From GCA-2770975 sp050248915 (lineage in GTDB: Bacteria; Cyanobacteriota; Sericytochromatia; UBA7694), in NCBI GenBank assembly GCA_050248915.1, contig JBFWRL010000033.1, positions 1 to 41,247 of the forward strand: a stretch of 41,247 nt of DNA. The letters are read 5' to 3'. Shown piece by piece: positions 31,244 to 38,319 of the stretch; within the stretch, counting starts at the first letter, position 1; each line of letters opens with the position of its first letter. Made by a program: the position numbers and the translations under genes. Under the pieces are notes generated by a model that saw nothing but the letters and a program-made list of their open reading frames with translations, was not told the DNA's origin and ran no database searches.

Positions 31244-32668
31244 TCAGTCCACCGGCATGTGTTTGAGGGTTAAAGGGGTGAGCAGGACCAAGAGCAGGGT
31301 CCAGCCCGCCAGAATCAGCAGGCCACTCAGTTGTTGCTGCCAGACCCAGGCCAGGGCAGGTAAGTCGTAGTGAAAGGGTTTGACCGCCTCCCAGAGTTCT
31401 TTGCCCGCTGTGTATTCATAGGCATCCACGGCTTGGGTTTTGCGGCTCACATCGGTATTCATGCGCTGAACAAAGTCCAGGCGGTAGGCCTCTGCTGCAG
31501 CGGCAAAGTGGCGGTGGTGCTGCCAATCGCTGCCGGCAAGGCCCATCGAGAGGTTTTGCACCGCCATGCCAGGCAGCAAGAGGCCCAGTTTGGCAAAGAC
31601 CCGCCACTGGTTTTGCCAGTCTTTTTGCAAGCGGTCGAGATGGATTTGGTACACACGGGCATCGTCAATTTCGGCATCGGCCAAAATTAAACCGGCGGGA
31701 TTGACGGGCAGGTCTTGGACTTTTTGAACGCCGTATTGCTTTAAAAGCCGCGCTTCGACTTTTTGGGTGCGGGCGTCCCAGTCCATGACCTGGGCGGCGT
31801 CGGCTTCAATGGCCGCTTGTAATTCAACCGAAGTGGGGGCTTTGTGCAAAAACGATGCCGCCATCATGCCCAAACGGGGTCCGACAAAACTATTGCTGAA
31901 CCAAAAGGCCAATAAAAGCAGCAGAGCCAAGCGGGCTGTGCGACAGCGGGCAGAGATCAGCAGGCCGCCCCACAAAAACAAGAGCCAATAGAGTGCGTGT
32001 AAACCCAACCAACTCAGCAGGCGCGGGGCCCCACTGGCAAAGGCCTCTGCTCCCCCGGCGAGCCAGAGCGCACCCAGCCCGATCAGGCCCAAAGGCAGCA
32101 AAAGCACAGCCAAACTGGCACTGAGGCCGAGCATTTTTCCCAACCAGAGCTGGCTGGGGGGCAGCCCCAGACTCAATAATTGGCGCAGTGTTCCGCTTTC
32201 ACGCTCACTGGCAAAAGCCCCAAAACTCAAGAGAATAATCATCAGGGGCACCATGACCTCGGCCACGGTGGCGGCGTTCATCACGGCAAAGCGCTGCAAG
32301 ACGGTGCCGTCTTCGGCTTGGCGATAGCGGCTTTGGTTTTGTTTGTGGGCCTCCAAAAAGAGCGAGACCCCCAAATAGGACTGCAGGCCTTGATCGAGCG
32401 CCGCCACCAACGAAGCCGGTTTAAACACATGCATGCCGTGGTGGGCAGCGGAATGGGGGTTCATCTCACCTTTGTTGACCCAGAGTTCACGCTGTTCGTG
32501 CATGGCGTGCTCAAATTGAGAGCGATAATCCTGCTGCTGGCTAAAACCCGCCCAGCCAGCCAAGCCAAACAGGAGCAATAACAGGCCAAAAATCCAGCGA
32601 AAGCGGCCATCGAGCCAAACCTGCTTAAATTCTTTGTGGGCAATGATGGCGATGATATCTGCTTGCAT
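31244..32668 (-). CDS. ABC-2 type transporter permease (DUF3526-like)
   Basis: This 474-residue permease has the same layout as its downstream paralogue: an N-terminal helix (FGLLLLLFGLAGWAGF), a loop of about 110 residues, helices from about residue 130 on, and a C-terminal helix LLILAGWTLLLVLLTPLTL. ASERESGTLRQLLSLGLPP is the conserved cytoplasmic coupling segment. The N-terminal KEFKQVWLDGRFRW is the usual amphipathic start. It begins three bases after the ATPase gene stop. The three genes make one transporter with a single ATPase type and two different permeases. The substrate is unknown; similar systems export peptides or act in envelope maintenance. Confidence 0.87.
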   Translation of the reverse strand: MQADIIAIIAHKEFKQVWLDGRFRWIFGLLLLLFGLAGWAGFSQQQDYRSQFEHAMHEQRELWVNKGEMNPHSAAHHGMHVFKPASLVAALDQGLQSYLGVSLFLEAHKQNQSRYRQAEDGTVLQRFAVMNAATVAEVMVPLMIILLSFGAFASERESGTLRQLLSLGLPPSQLWLGKMLGLSASLAVLLLPLGLIGLGALWLAGGAEAFASGAPRLLSWLGLHALYWLLFLWGGLLISARCRTARLALLLLLAFWFSNSFVGPRLGMMAASFLHKAPTSVELQAAIEADAAQVMDWDARTQKVEARLLKQYGVQKVQDLPVNPAGLILADAEIDDARVYQIHLDRLQKDWQNQWRVFAKLGLLLPGMAVQNLSMGLAGSDWQHHRHFAAAAEAYRLDFVQRMNTDVSRKTQAVDAYEYTAGKELWEAVKPFHYDLPALAWVWQQQLSGLLILAGWTLLLVLLTPLTLKHMPVD

Positions 32669-32671
32669 GGG

Positions 32672-33370
32672 CTAATGCATATACTTCAAATAGACCTGTT
32701 CGAGGTCGCTGTGGTTGATCTCTTCGGTATTCATCTGGGCCACCAATTCACCCGCTTTGAGAATGCCCACGCGGGCCCCCATTTCTTTGACGCGAAACAG
32801 ATCGTGGGTGACCATAAAAATAGCCGCGCCCTCGCCAGCCAGTTGTTTGAGCAATTCCGAGAACTCCCAAGAGGCCTTGGGATCGAGGCCCGAGGTGGGT
32901 TCATCGAGAATTAACAATCCGGCTTTTTTGGCAATCGCCATGGCAATGCCGACTTTTTGACGCATGCCTTTGGAATAGCCACCCACCGGGCGGGCATGGG
33001 CCTCAAGAGGCAATCCAGCCCGTTTCAAAAATTCGCCCAATTGGCTGCGGTCATAGCGGTGCCCCGCCAAAGAGCTGAAGTATTCCAGGTTTTCCAAGCC
33101 ATTAAGGTGTTTGTACAACATCACCAATTCGGGAATATACGCCAGATGTTTTTTGGTTTCGAGGGGGTCGCGGGTGACATCAAAGCCATTGATTGTGGCC
33201 GTGCCTGAGGTGGGCTGAATAAAATTTAAGAGCAGATTGACGGTGGTGGTTTTGCCTGCCCCATTGGGGCCAAGCAGGCAGAAGATATCCCCTGCAGGCA
33301 CATCCAAATCAAGGCCGACCAGGGCGGTTTTGTCTTTGTATTCTTTGCGCAAAGCTGAAATTTTTAACAT
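32672..33370 (-). CDS. ABC transporter ATP-binding protein
   Basis: This is the 232-residue nucleotide-binding subunit of the exporter. All motifs are intact: Walker A LLGPNGAGKTTTVNLL, the Q-loop region near AYIPELVMLYKHLNG, the ABC signature GGYSKGMRQKVGIAMA, Walker B LLILDEPTSGLDP, and the switch histidine MVTHD. The sequence is typical of the DrrA/CcmA-like subfamily that pairs with ABC-2 permeases. I chose the ATG at 33370; an in-frame ATG at 33403 would add eleven residues. It is first in a three-gene operon with gaps of three and four bases. Two palindromes lie upstream and may be operators. Confidence 0.92.
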   Translation of the reverse strand: MLKISALRKEYKDKTALVGLDLDVPAGDIFCLLGPNGAGKTTTVNLLLNFIQPTSGTATINGFDVTRDPLETKKHLAYIPELVMLYKHLNGLENLEYFSSLAGHRYDRSQLGEFLKRAGLPLEAHARPVGGYSKGMRQKVGIAMAIAKKAGLLILDEPTSGLDPKASWEFSELLKQLAGEGAAIFMVTHDLFRVKEMGARVGILKAGELVAQMNTEEINHSDLEQVYLKYMH

Positions 33371-33425
33371 GGACATCCGGATCTGTCGAGTAATGGGATT
33401 CATTTTAGCAGCACTTTTTATCAGA

Positions 33426-33440
33426 AGCTAAAATTTAGCT
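33426..33440. repeat. Palindrome upstream of the ABC operon
   Basis: AGCTAAAATTTAGCT is a perfect palindrome (7-bp arms, one central base) about 55 bases before the ATPase start. It could bind a dimeric repressor. Confidence 0.4.
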
Positions 33441-33454
33441 GGTCTTTGCAATCA

Positions 33455-33472
33455 CTCAGGCAAAAACCTGAG
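33455..33472. repeat. Inverted repeat upstream of the ABC operon
   Basis: CTCAGG and CCTGAG flank CAAAAA. It lies in the divergent region between the ABC operon and the HPCP-repeat gene, so it could serve either direction. Confidence 0.35.
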
Positions 33473-33492
33473 AAAAAGTTATCAAAAATCTA

Positions 33493-33521
33493 TTTACTTT
33501 GTGTTAAGAATAGATTAATAT
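33493..33521 (+). promoter_or_regulatory. Possible promoter of the HPCP-repeat gene
   Basis: TTTACT (33493-33498) and TAATAT (33516-33521) are separated by 17 bases in a very AT-rich stretch about 60 bases before the start codon. Each box matches four consensus positions. Confidence 0.4.
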
Positions 33522-33578
33522 AGATCTAAGTTAAGACTTTTTACTCTGAGACTCTAATTTTCTGTGAGGTTTATTCAA

Positions 33579-33848
33579 ATGGCACGCACCCTTTTTGTCG
33601 CCCTGGCTGCCCTGACGGCTTTGATCGGCACCCAAATGACCCTTTCCACTTCTTATCAAGCTGCTGTGGCCGTCGAAACCGATCGCCATCCCTGCCCCGG
33701 TGATGGCCGCCACCCCTGCCCCAAACCCACCAAAACTCCACCTCCCGCTCACAGTTTTGTGGCTGTGGATGCAGACACCGACCGCCACCCCTGTCCCGAT
33801 GATGGCCGTCACCCCTGCCCCAAACCCACCAAAACCCCCAAACCTTAA
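33579..33848 (+). CDS. Tiny secreted protein with duplicated HPCP repeats
   Basis: This 89-residue protein starts with a signal peptide (MARTLFVALAALTALIG), probably cleaved near residue 30. The mature part is a tandem duplication: residues 34-53 and 67-86 both read TDRHPCPxDGRHPCPKPTKT. This gives four HPCP motifs, at 37, 45, 70 and 78, and exactly four cysteines, each preceded by His-Pro and followed by Pro. Such spacing could bind a metal such as copper or zinc, or heme through Cys-Pro motifs, but no known family is recognised. The two DNA copies differ mostly at silent sites, which suggests selection on the peptide. GAGG lies nine bases before the ATG. A GC-rich hairpin follows. Confidence 0.8.
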   Translation: MARTLFVALAALTALIGTQMTLSTSYQAAVAVETDRHPCPGDGRHPCPKPTKTPPPAHSFVAVDADTDRHPCPDDGRHPCPKPTKTPKP

Positions 33849-33898
33849 GCATAAAAATCCTCAACTTTTTTTAGAGTTATTTAGAGTACAGTGATGTT

Positions 33899-33927
33899 AG
33901 CCCCCGCCAGTAGAACCGGCGGGGGCT
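33899..33927 (+). terminator. GC-rich hairpin after the HPCP-repeat gene
   Basis: AGCCCCCGCC (33899-33908) pairs perfectly with GGCGGGGGCT (33918-33927) around nine bases. The following CGTTTCGTC is a poor U tract, so it is a terminator of uncertain strength or an RNA-stabilising hairpin. Confidence 0.55.
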
Positions 33928-33993
33928 CGTTTCGTCTCAACCTCTGTATTTGAGAGGGCAGGTTCTTTGCTGATCTGCTTGTTAAACTTGGGG

Positions 33994-34002
33994 TGCTATA
34001 AT
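33994..34002 (+). promoter_or_regulatory. Extended -10 promoter of the PepSY-type gene
   Basis: TGCTATAAT is a perfect extended -10 box, 54 bases before the start at 34057. No clear -35 box is needed or seen. Confidence 0.55.
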
Positions 34003-34056
34003 GCTTATGTTTACTTGAATTTAAGATCAAATTAACTTCCCGCCTTGGAGTGAGCA

Positions 34057-34623
34057 ATGTCTGAATCAGCCCCCACCTCAAAAAAAACCTCTCAAATGTC
34101 CCTCGGGCGTCGCTTTTTTGCCACAGGCCGGGTCTGGCACCGCCGCGCCGCCCTCGTCATATCGCTGCCCCTGCTGATTACGATCATCACAGGTCTTTTG
34201 CTGATCGCGCGGGGAGACTTTGAATGGGTTCAACCCAAAACCCGCACAGGCAGCGTCGCCTTGAGCAGTCCCTTATTGACCCATGAGGCCCTTTTGACCA
34301 AGCTAAAAGCCCTGCCTGAGGCCGAGGTCAAAAGTTGGAAAGATGTGGGATCGGTAATTTTTAATCCCGGCAAAGGGGTCTACCAGGTGCGCCTGAAAAA
34401 CGATTTCGAATATCAGTTCGATGCCAGCAATGGCGATTTGCTCCACCATCAATTTCGCCTCAGCGGCGTTTTGCAGAAATTCCACGAAGGGGATTTCTTT
34501 CATCCCGTTGTTCGCAAGGCTGTCTTTTTGCCCTCGGGCCTGATTCTGCTTTCACTCTGGCTGAGCGGGCTCTATTTGTTTTTCTTTCCCAAACTTCAAA
34601 AAGCCAACAAAAAAGCTGCATAA
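34057..34623 (+). CDS. PepSY-associated TM-helix membrane protein
   Basis: This 188-residue inner-membrane protein resembles short PepSY-TM proteins. An N-terminal cytoplasmic tail leads to the family-typical GRVWHRRAALVISLPLLITI, where WHRR-type residues precede helix 1 (LLITIITGLLLI). A periplasmic PepSY-like domain follows (LTKLKALPEAEVKSW, VYQVRLKNDFEYQFDASNGD). HEGDFFHPVVRKAVF leads into helix 2 (GLILLSLWLSGLYLFFF) near the C-terminus. Histidines close to both helices could ligate heme, as in PepSY-TM reductases; relatives act in iron uptake. GGAG lies six bases before the ATG. It stands alone with its own promoter. Confidence 0.82.
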   Translation: MSESAPTSKKTSQMSLGRRFFATGRVWHRRAALVISLPLLITIITGLLLIARGDFEWVQPKTRTGSVALSSPLLTHEALLTKLKALPEAEVKSWKDVGSVIFNPGKGVYQVRLKNDFEYQFDASNGDLLHHQFRLSGVLQKFHEGDFFHPVVRKAVFLPSGLILLSLWLSGLYLFFFPKLQKANKKAA

Positions 34624-34659
34624 ATTTGTCAGACTAAGCCTTTTGCGTCCATTTTCTGT

Positions 34660-35556
34660 TCAGGTATATTCCAGCGTTAAGCCCAAAGCATCTGCCAGAC
34701 CTTTCGCCGCTGTTTCGAAAGTTGTGATGTCATCACCGAGATGGATCGGTTGATTGCCATCGCGGTGAATCAGGTTAAAGGCGTAGGTGTTGCGTGGACG
34801 AACGCCTGGGTTCACTTTTACAGGAATTGCTTGGACTTCGACCCGGACAATTTTCGCTGCCACGACTTTCTGACGAAAGAGTGTAAAGCCCAACACGCTG
34901 CGTTTGATTTCGAAATCACCATAGGTATCGACGGTAATAGTGGTTTTGAGCATGCCGACGGCGGTGCCTGCGAGGATCACCAAGCCGAAGAGTGCAAAAA
35001 AGAGCATGAACTCGGTCGACACTTCATCCAAGAATGTAGTGAGCAGAAACATCAAACCTGCCAGCGGCAGAAGCAAAAGCACAACCTGCCATTTTAAGGG
35101 CCAACTGTATTGATATCGCGCTGGCCAGAATTCCGGAAATCGCTGGGGGCAAATGCAGTTTTGAGAGATGTCGGGCGGGTCGATCAGCCATGGGGTCAGA
35201 GCCACGAGTTTTTGCTCGACTTTTTGAGCGGCTGCGACTGCAGCTTCGCTCACGATATAGGGATCCGTGTCATCTGAGATCATCAGCAAGAGACCGTCTG
35301 GGACGATCACTGAAGAGACATCGACGCCTTCAATCTTGATGATAGACGGCAGGGAGATGTCTGAAGGCTGATCCAGTTTGGCGAGCAATTGTTCCAGCTC
35401 AGCGGAATCAGAGAAGCCCAGCCGCACCATGAGCACATCCCCGTCATTCAGCAGACCGCCACCAGCCCGTTTGAAACGGAAAAACCGCAGGGAACTGGCC
35501 CAGCGAGCAATCTGTTCACGGCTGTTGATGTCGTAGAGGTATTCGTTAGATGTCAT
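34660..35556 (-). CDS. Membrane protein of unknown function
   Basis: This 298-residue protein has a soluble N-terminal half of about 150 residues, then two adjacent membrane helices (VVLLLLPLAGLMFLLTTFL and FMLFFALFGLVILAGTAVG), then a soluble C-terminal half with beta-rich character (FEIKRSVLGFTLFRQKVVAA, VRVEVQAIPVKVNPGV). This resembles PH-like membrane-associated proteins in which a beta domain follows a helical hairpin, though no family can be named with confidence. NCICPQRFPEF just before the helices holds its two cysteines. It begins 12 bases after the mtaB stop, so it is in the mtaB operon. The start codon has only a weak ribosome site. Confidence 0.75.
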   Translation of the reverse strand: MTSNEYLYDINSREQIARWASSLRFFRFKRAGGGLLNDGDVLMVRLGFSDSAELEQLLAKLDQPSDISLPSIIKIEGVDVSSVIVPDGLLLMISDDTDPYIVSEAAVAAAQKVEQKLVALTPWLIDPPDISQNCICPQRFPEFWPARYQYSWPLKWQVVLLLLPLAGLMFLLTTFLDEVSTEFMLFFALFGLVILAGTAVGMLKTTITVDTYGDFEIKRSVLGFTLFRQKVVAAKIVRVEVQAIPVKVNPGVRPRNTYAFNLIHRDGNQPIHLGDDITTFETAAKGLADALGLTLEYT

Positions 35557-35568
35557 GACTGAAGGCCA

Positions 35569-36909
35569 CTAAGTCAAACGCGTTCCCAATGCCACTTCCT
35601 GCTCCCAAAGTGCGCCGGTGATCGTGACAGGCAAAAAGGTATTGTGGTCAGCTTGGCTGCAGCCGGGCACCTGCACGCGCAAATAATGAGGTGTATAACC
35701 TTTGCCCACCCCGTCTGAAGTGATCGTTTCGATCAAAACGGGGGCCTCTTTGCCCTGCCAGCTCTCAATCCAGGCCTTTTGCTGGACGCGGCTGAGTTCG
35801 AGCAACTTTTGTGTGCGTTCCTGAATCAGGGCCTCGGGCAATTTATCTTTCATATACGCGGCACGGGTGCCGGGCCGCACAGAGAAAGGAAAGACGTGGA
35901 TTTTGTGAATGCCGAGTTCAGCCATCAGGGCATAAGAGGCCTCAAAATCTTCGTCAGTTTCACCCGGAAAGCCAACAATCATGTCTGTCGTCAGCGAAAT
36001 GCCGGGAATGGCGGCTTTGAGGGCCAAGACTGTCTCACGAATGCCGGCGGAGGTATCGCGGCGGCGCATGCGCTGCAAGATCGCATCTGAGCCACTTTGA
36101 ATCGGAATATGCAAAAAAGGACAGAGCCGGGGCGAAGCGGCCAGAGCAGCGATCATGCGCGGGGAAATTTCGTGGGGGTCGATTGAACTCAGGCGCACAG
36201 CAGGCATCGTCGTCTCGCTGTTGATGCGTTCAAAGAGCAAATCCAGATCGTGGCGGTTTTGCTCGTGGCCCAAGGCCCCGAGATGCACGGCGGTGAGAAC
36301 CACCTCTTGGTAGCCCAGGGTCTCAGCCAATTGAATTCGTTTGATAATCTCGTCGATTTGCAAGCTGCGCACCGTGCCGCGCCGGGCGGGAATAATACAA
36401 AAGGCGCAGGACTCAAAACAGCCATCTGCGACCTTGAGATTCAGGCGTGTGGTGCGGGATTCCGCCACGGGCGGAAAGGGCCGCTCAAAGTGGGGATGTA
36501 ACTCTTCGCCCAAAAACTGCCGCAATTGAGGCACCAATTGCTCTTTGTCGAGGTTGGGGATATACAGATCCGCCACACCTTCCATTTCGGGGTGGCCCTG
36601 CAAGGAACGTCCGGCACAGCCCGTCACAACCACTGTGGCCTGCGGGTTGCGCCGCCGGGCCTGGCGGATCATCTGCCGCGATTGGCGTTCGGCTTCGAGG
36701 GTCACAGCACAGGTATTGACGATATAGATGTCTGCCTCTTGGCGAAAATCCACGATTTTCCAGCCACTTTCGAGGCTGTGTTCGCGGTAAGTGCTCTCTT
36801 CGGCCTGATTCAGCCGACAGCCCAGAGCCAAAAAAGCCACGCTGCGGGGCTGATTTTTAGCTGGGGCAGAAATCGTAGGCAAGGGGGTTTCTGAGGCTGT
36901 GGCAGACAT
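35569..36909 (-). CDS. mtaB: tRNA t6A37 C2-methylthiotransferase MtaB
   Basis: MtaB is a radical-SAM enzyme that converts t6A to ms2t6A at position 37 of tRNAs reading ANN codons. The 446-residue protein has all the expected parts. The UPF0004 domain supplies three cluster cysteines: Cys31 in GCRLNQAE, Cys67 in NTCAVT and Cys98 in TGCAG. The radical-SAM motif CxxxCxxC is DGCFESCAFCIIPARRG (Cys164, 168, 171). The C-terminal TRAM-like region starts near GKEAPVLIET. GCRLNQAE and the CIIP(A)RRG pattern fit MtaB rather than MiaB or RimO. AGGAGC precedes the ATG. It starts 11 bases after the upstream gene stop. Confidence 0.93.
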   Translation of the reverse strand: MSATASETPLPTISAPAKNQPRSVAFLALGCRLNQAEESTYREHSLESGWKIVDFRQEADIYIVNTCAVTLEAERQSRQMIRQARRRNPQATVVVTGCAGRSLQGHPEMEGVADLYIPNLDKEQLVPQLRQFLGEELHPHFERPFPPVAESRTTRLNLKVADGCFESCAFCIIPARRGTVRSLQIDEIIKRIQLAETLGYQEVVLTAVHLGALGHEQNRHDLDLLFERINSETTMPAVRLSSIDPHEISPRMIAALAASPRLCPFLHIPIQSGSDAILQRMRRRDTSAGIRETVLALKAAIPGISLTTDMIVGFPGETDEDFEASYALMAELGIHKIHVFPFSVRPGTRAAYMKDKLPEALIQERTQKLLELSRVQQKAWIESWQGKEAPVLIETITSDGVGKGYTPHYLRVQVPGCSQADHNTFLPVTITGALWEQEVALGTRLT

Positions 36910-36920
36910 TTAAGGGGCTC

Positions 36921-37682
36921 CTAATAGGCTCCGGGCAAAAGGGGATGGGCGGGATAAAAATAGGGGCCGCCACCGAAGGGCGTGTCCCAAATTTGGTATT
37001 TATTGCCTGCTGGCAGTTTACCACTGTAGCGCACATCCAGGGAATACAAACGACCCGCGGTCAGTGGGCCTGGCAATTGGATTCTGAGTTGGCCTTGCCT
37101 GTGTTGAAAGGCCAAGGCCCGGCCGCCGCTCTGAACCGCCTCAACGGTAAAAACCCGGTTGAGGGCCAGTTGTATGGTTTGGGGAGGGGGCAAAGGGGGC
37201 TGAGCGGCAGAGGCCTTTTTTTTGCCTTTGAGCTGGAAAAAACTCTGGGCCTTAAACACCCCCGAACCCGTTTGCAGCACATAATTTAAGCGGTAATTGT
37301 CAAGTTCAAATAAAGGCGAAGGGCCCTGCACGCTCTCTTGTTTGGAGCGATAGCTCAAAGACATTGTTTGGGGCGTTTTGGGGGGTGCGCTCTGGCCATC
37401 GAGAAAGACGGTCAAAAATCCGCCCTGATGTAGAAAACGCTGGGCACGCCCCCCCACACTGACCTGACTCAGAACCCGGTTGCTGGGAAAATAGACCCGC
37501 AGGGCTTTGTCCGGTAAATGGCTGAGGGTCAACACCGTCTGACCTGTGAGTTCCCCCGAGGCCAGATTCATCTGCTGCTGCGAAGAGATTTGTTCAATCA
37601 CCCCCGTCAATGGAACGTTCTGGGCTTGGAGCAAGAACGACAGCAGGAGTAAAAATGGCAATAGGCGATAGGGGAGGGGCAT
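36921..37682 (-). CDS. Exported beta-rich protein, unknown function
   Basis: This 253-residue protein has a signal peptide (LLPFLLLLSFLLQAQN, cleavage near residue 20). The mature part is mostly beta: TVLTLSHLPDKALRVYFPS, FLTVFLDGQ, RLNYVLQTGSGVFKAQSFFQ. A Lys/Ala/Pro-rich insertion (GKKKASAAQPPLPPPQ) splits it. The ending LYSLDVRYSGKLP and FGGGPYFYPAHPLLPG faintly resembles the N-terminal saddle domain of M1-type aminopeptidases, which reaches a Tyr-rich strand before the catalytic domain; no catalytic domain is present, so this is speculative. It is the first gene of a run with mtaB and the membrane protein at 34660. Confidence 0.72.
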   Translation of the reverse strand: MPLPYRLLPFLLLLSFLLQAQNVPLTGVIEQISSQQQMNLASGELTGQTVLTLSHLPDKALRVYFPSNRVLSQVSVGGRAQRFLHQGGFLTVFLDGQSAPPKTPQTMSLSYRSKQESVQGPSPLFELDNYRLNYVLQTGSGVFKAQSFFQLKGKKKASAAQPPLPPPQTIQLALNRVFTVEAVQSGGRALAFQHRQGQLRIQLPGPLTAGRLYSLDVRYSGKLPAGNKYQIWDTPFGGGPYFYPAHPLLPGAY

Positions 37683-37755
37683 AGACGCTCTTTGGTTTTG
37701 AGATGGGTTTTAAGCTGGGTTTTGAGACAAAAGCCACCTGTATTTTAACACGGCC

Positions 37756-38319
37756 TCAGTGGAGCCAATGATTGAGGTCTGTTTTGAGCCAATTCAAATC
37801 GGCTTCTGGCAACCCACTGCCGATACAGATGGCCTCGTTTTGGCCTTTGAGTGCCAATTGCAAGACCGGCAAGGAGCGGAGTCGGCCCGTGGCGGCCTGC
37901 CCAATCTCAATGAGAGCAACAGCCTCGCGGGGTATGCTCAAGCCAGAATAGCCCGTGACACCGGTCTGTTCAGCTTCAGCCCTGGCCAGTCCACGCTCAT
38001 TCAGAGGACCTTCCCAAATCTGAATCTGTCTGGCATCTACCCGCAACGCCACAACCTGTTCCCGCAGACGCATCAACCCCATCAGCAGCACAAACGCCCC
38101 CAAGCCCAGCAGGCCAGGAAACAATCCCTTCACCCCCACAGCCAGAATGCCCTTAAATTCCAAAACCGCCAAGGTCAGCGCCAACCCTGCCAAGCCCCCT
38201 GTTTTTTGCAAGGGCTTGGACAAAATTGGATGGTTCCAAGGCAAGGGTCGACTCTGGGCCTGCCAGACGTCTGCATTGCTCTGAATTTCAATCAGGCCCG
38301 AAGGTGAAAATTTAGACAA
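37756..38319 (-). CDS. Small membrane protein coupled to the kinase gene
   Basis: This 187-residue protein has two close hydrophobic segments (GGLAGLALTLAVLEFKGILA and FPGLLGLGAFVLLMGLM) followed by a soluble domain of about 100 residues (VVALRVDARQIQIWEGPLN, LRSLPVLQLALKGQNEAICI). The domain looks like a small PH-like or beta domain on the cytoplasmic side. The start is TTG at 38319, overlapping the kinase stop by eight bases. No ATG is available before the first membrane segment, and GAG lies just upstream, so translation is probably coupled to that of the kinase. No family is recognised. It may be a target or partner of the kinase. Confidence 0.7.
   Translation of the reverse strand: MSKFSPSGLIEIQSNADVWQAQSRPLPWNHPILSKPLQKTGGLAGLALTLAVLEFKGILAVGVKGLFPGLLGLGAFVLLMGLMRLREQVVALRVDARQIQIWEGPLNERGLARAEAEQTGVTGYSGLSIPREAVALIEIGQAATGRLRSLPVLQLALKGQNEAICIGSGLPEADLNWLKTDLNHWLH

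Noticed and set aside
36921..37682. M1-family aminopeptidase
   Set aside because: Only a faint N-terminal resemblance; no HExxH zinc motif and only 253 residues.
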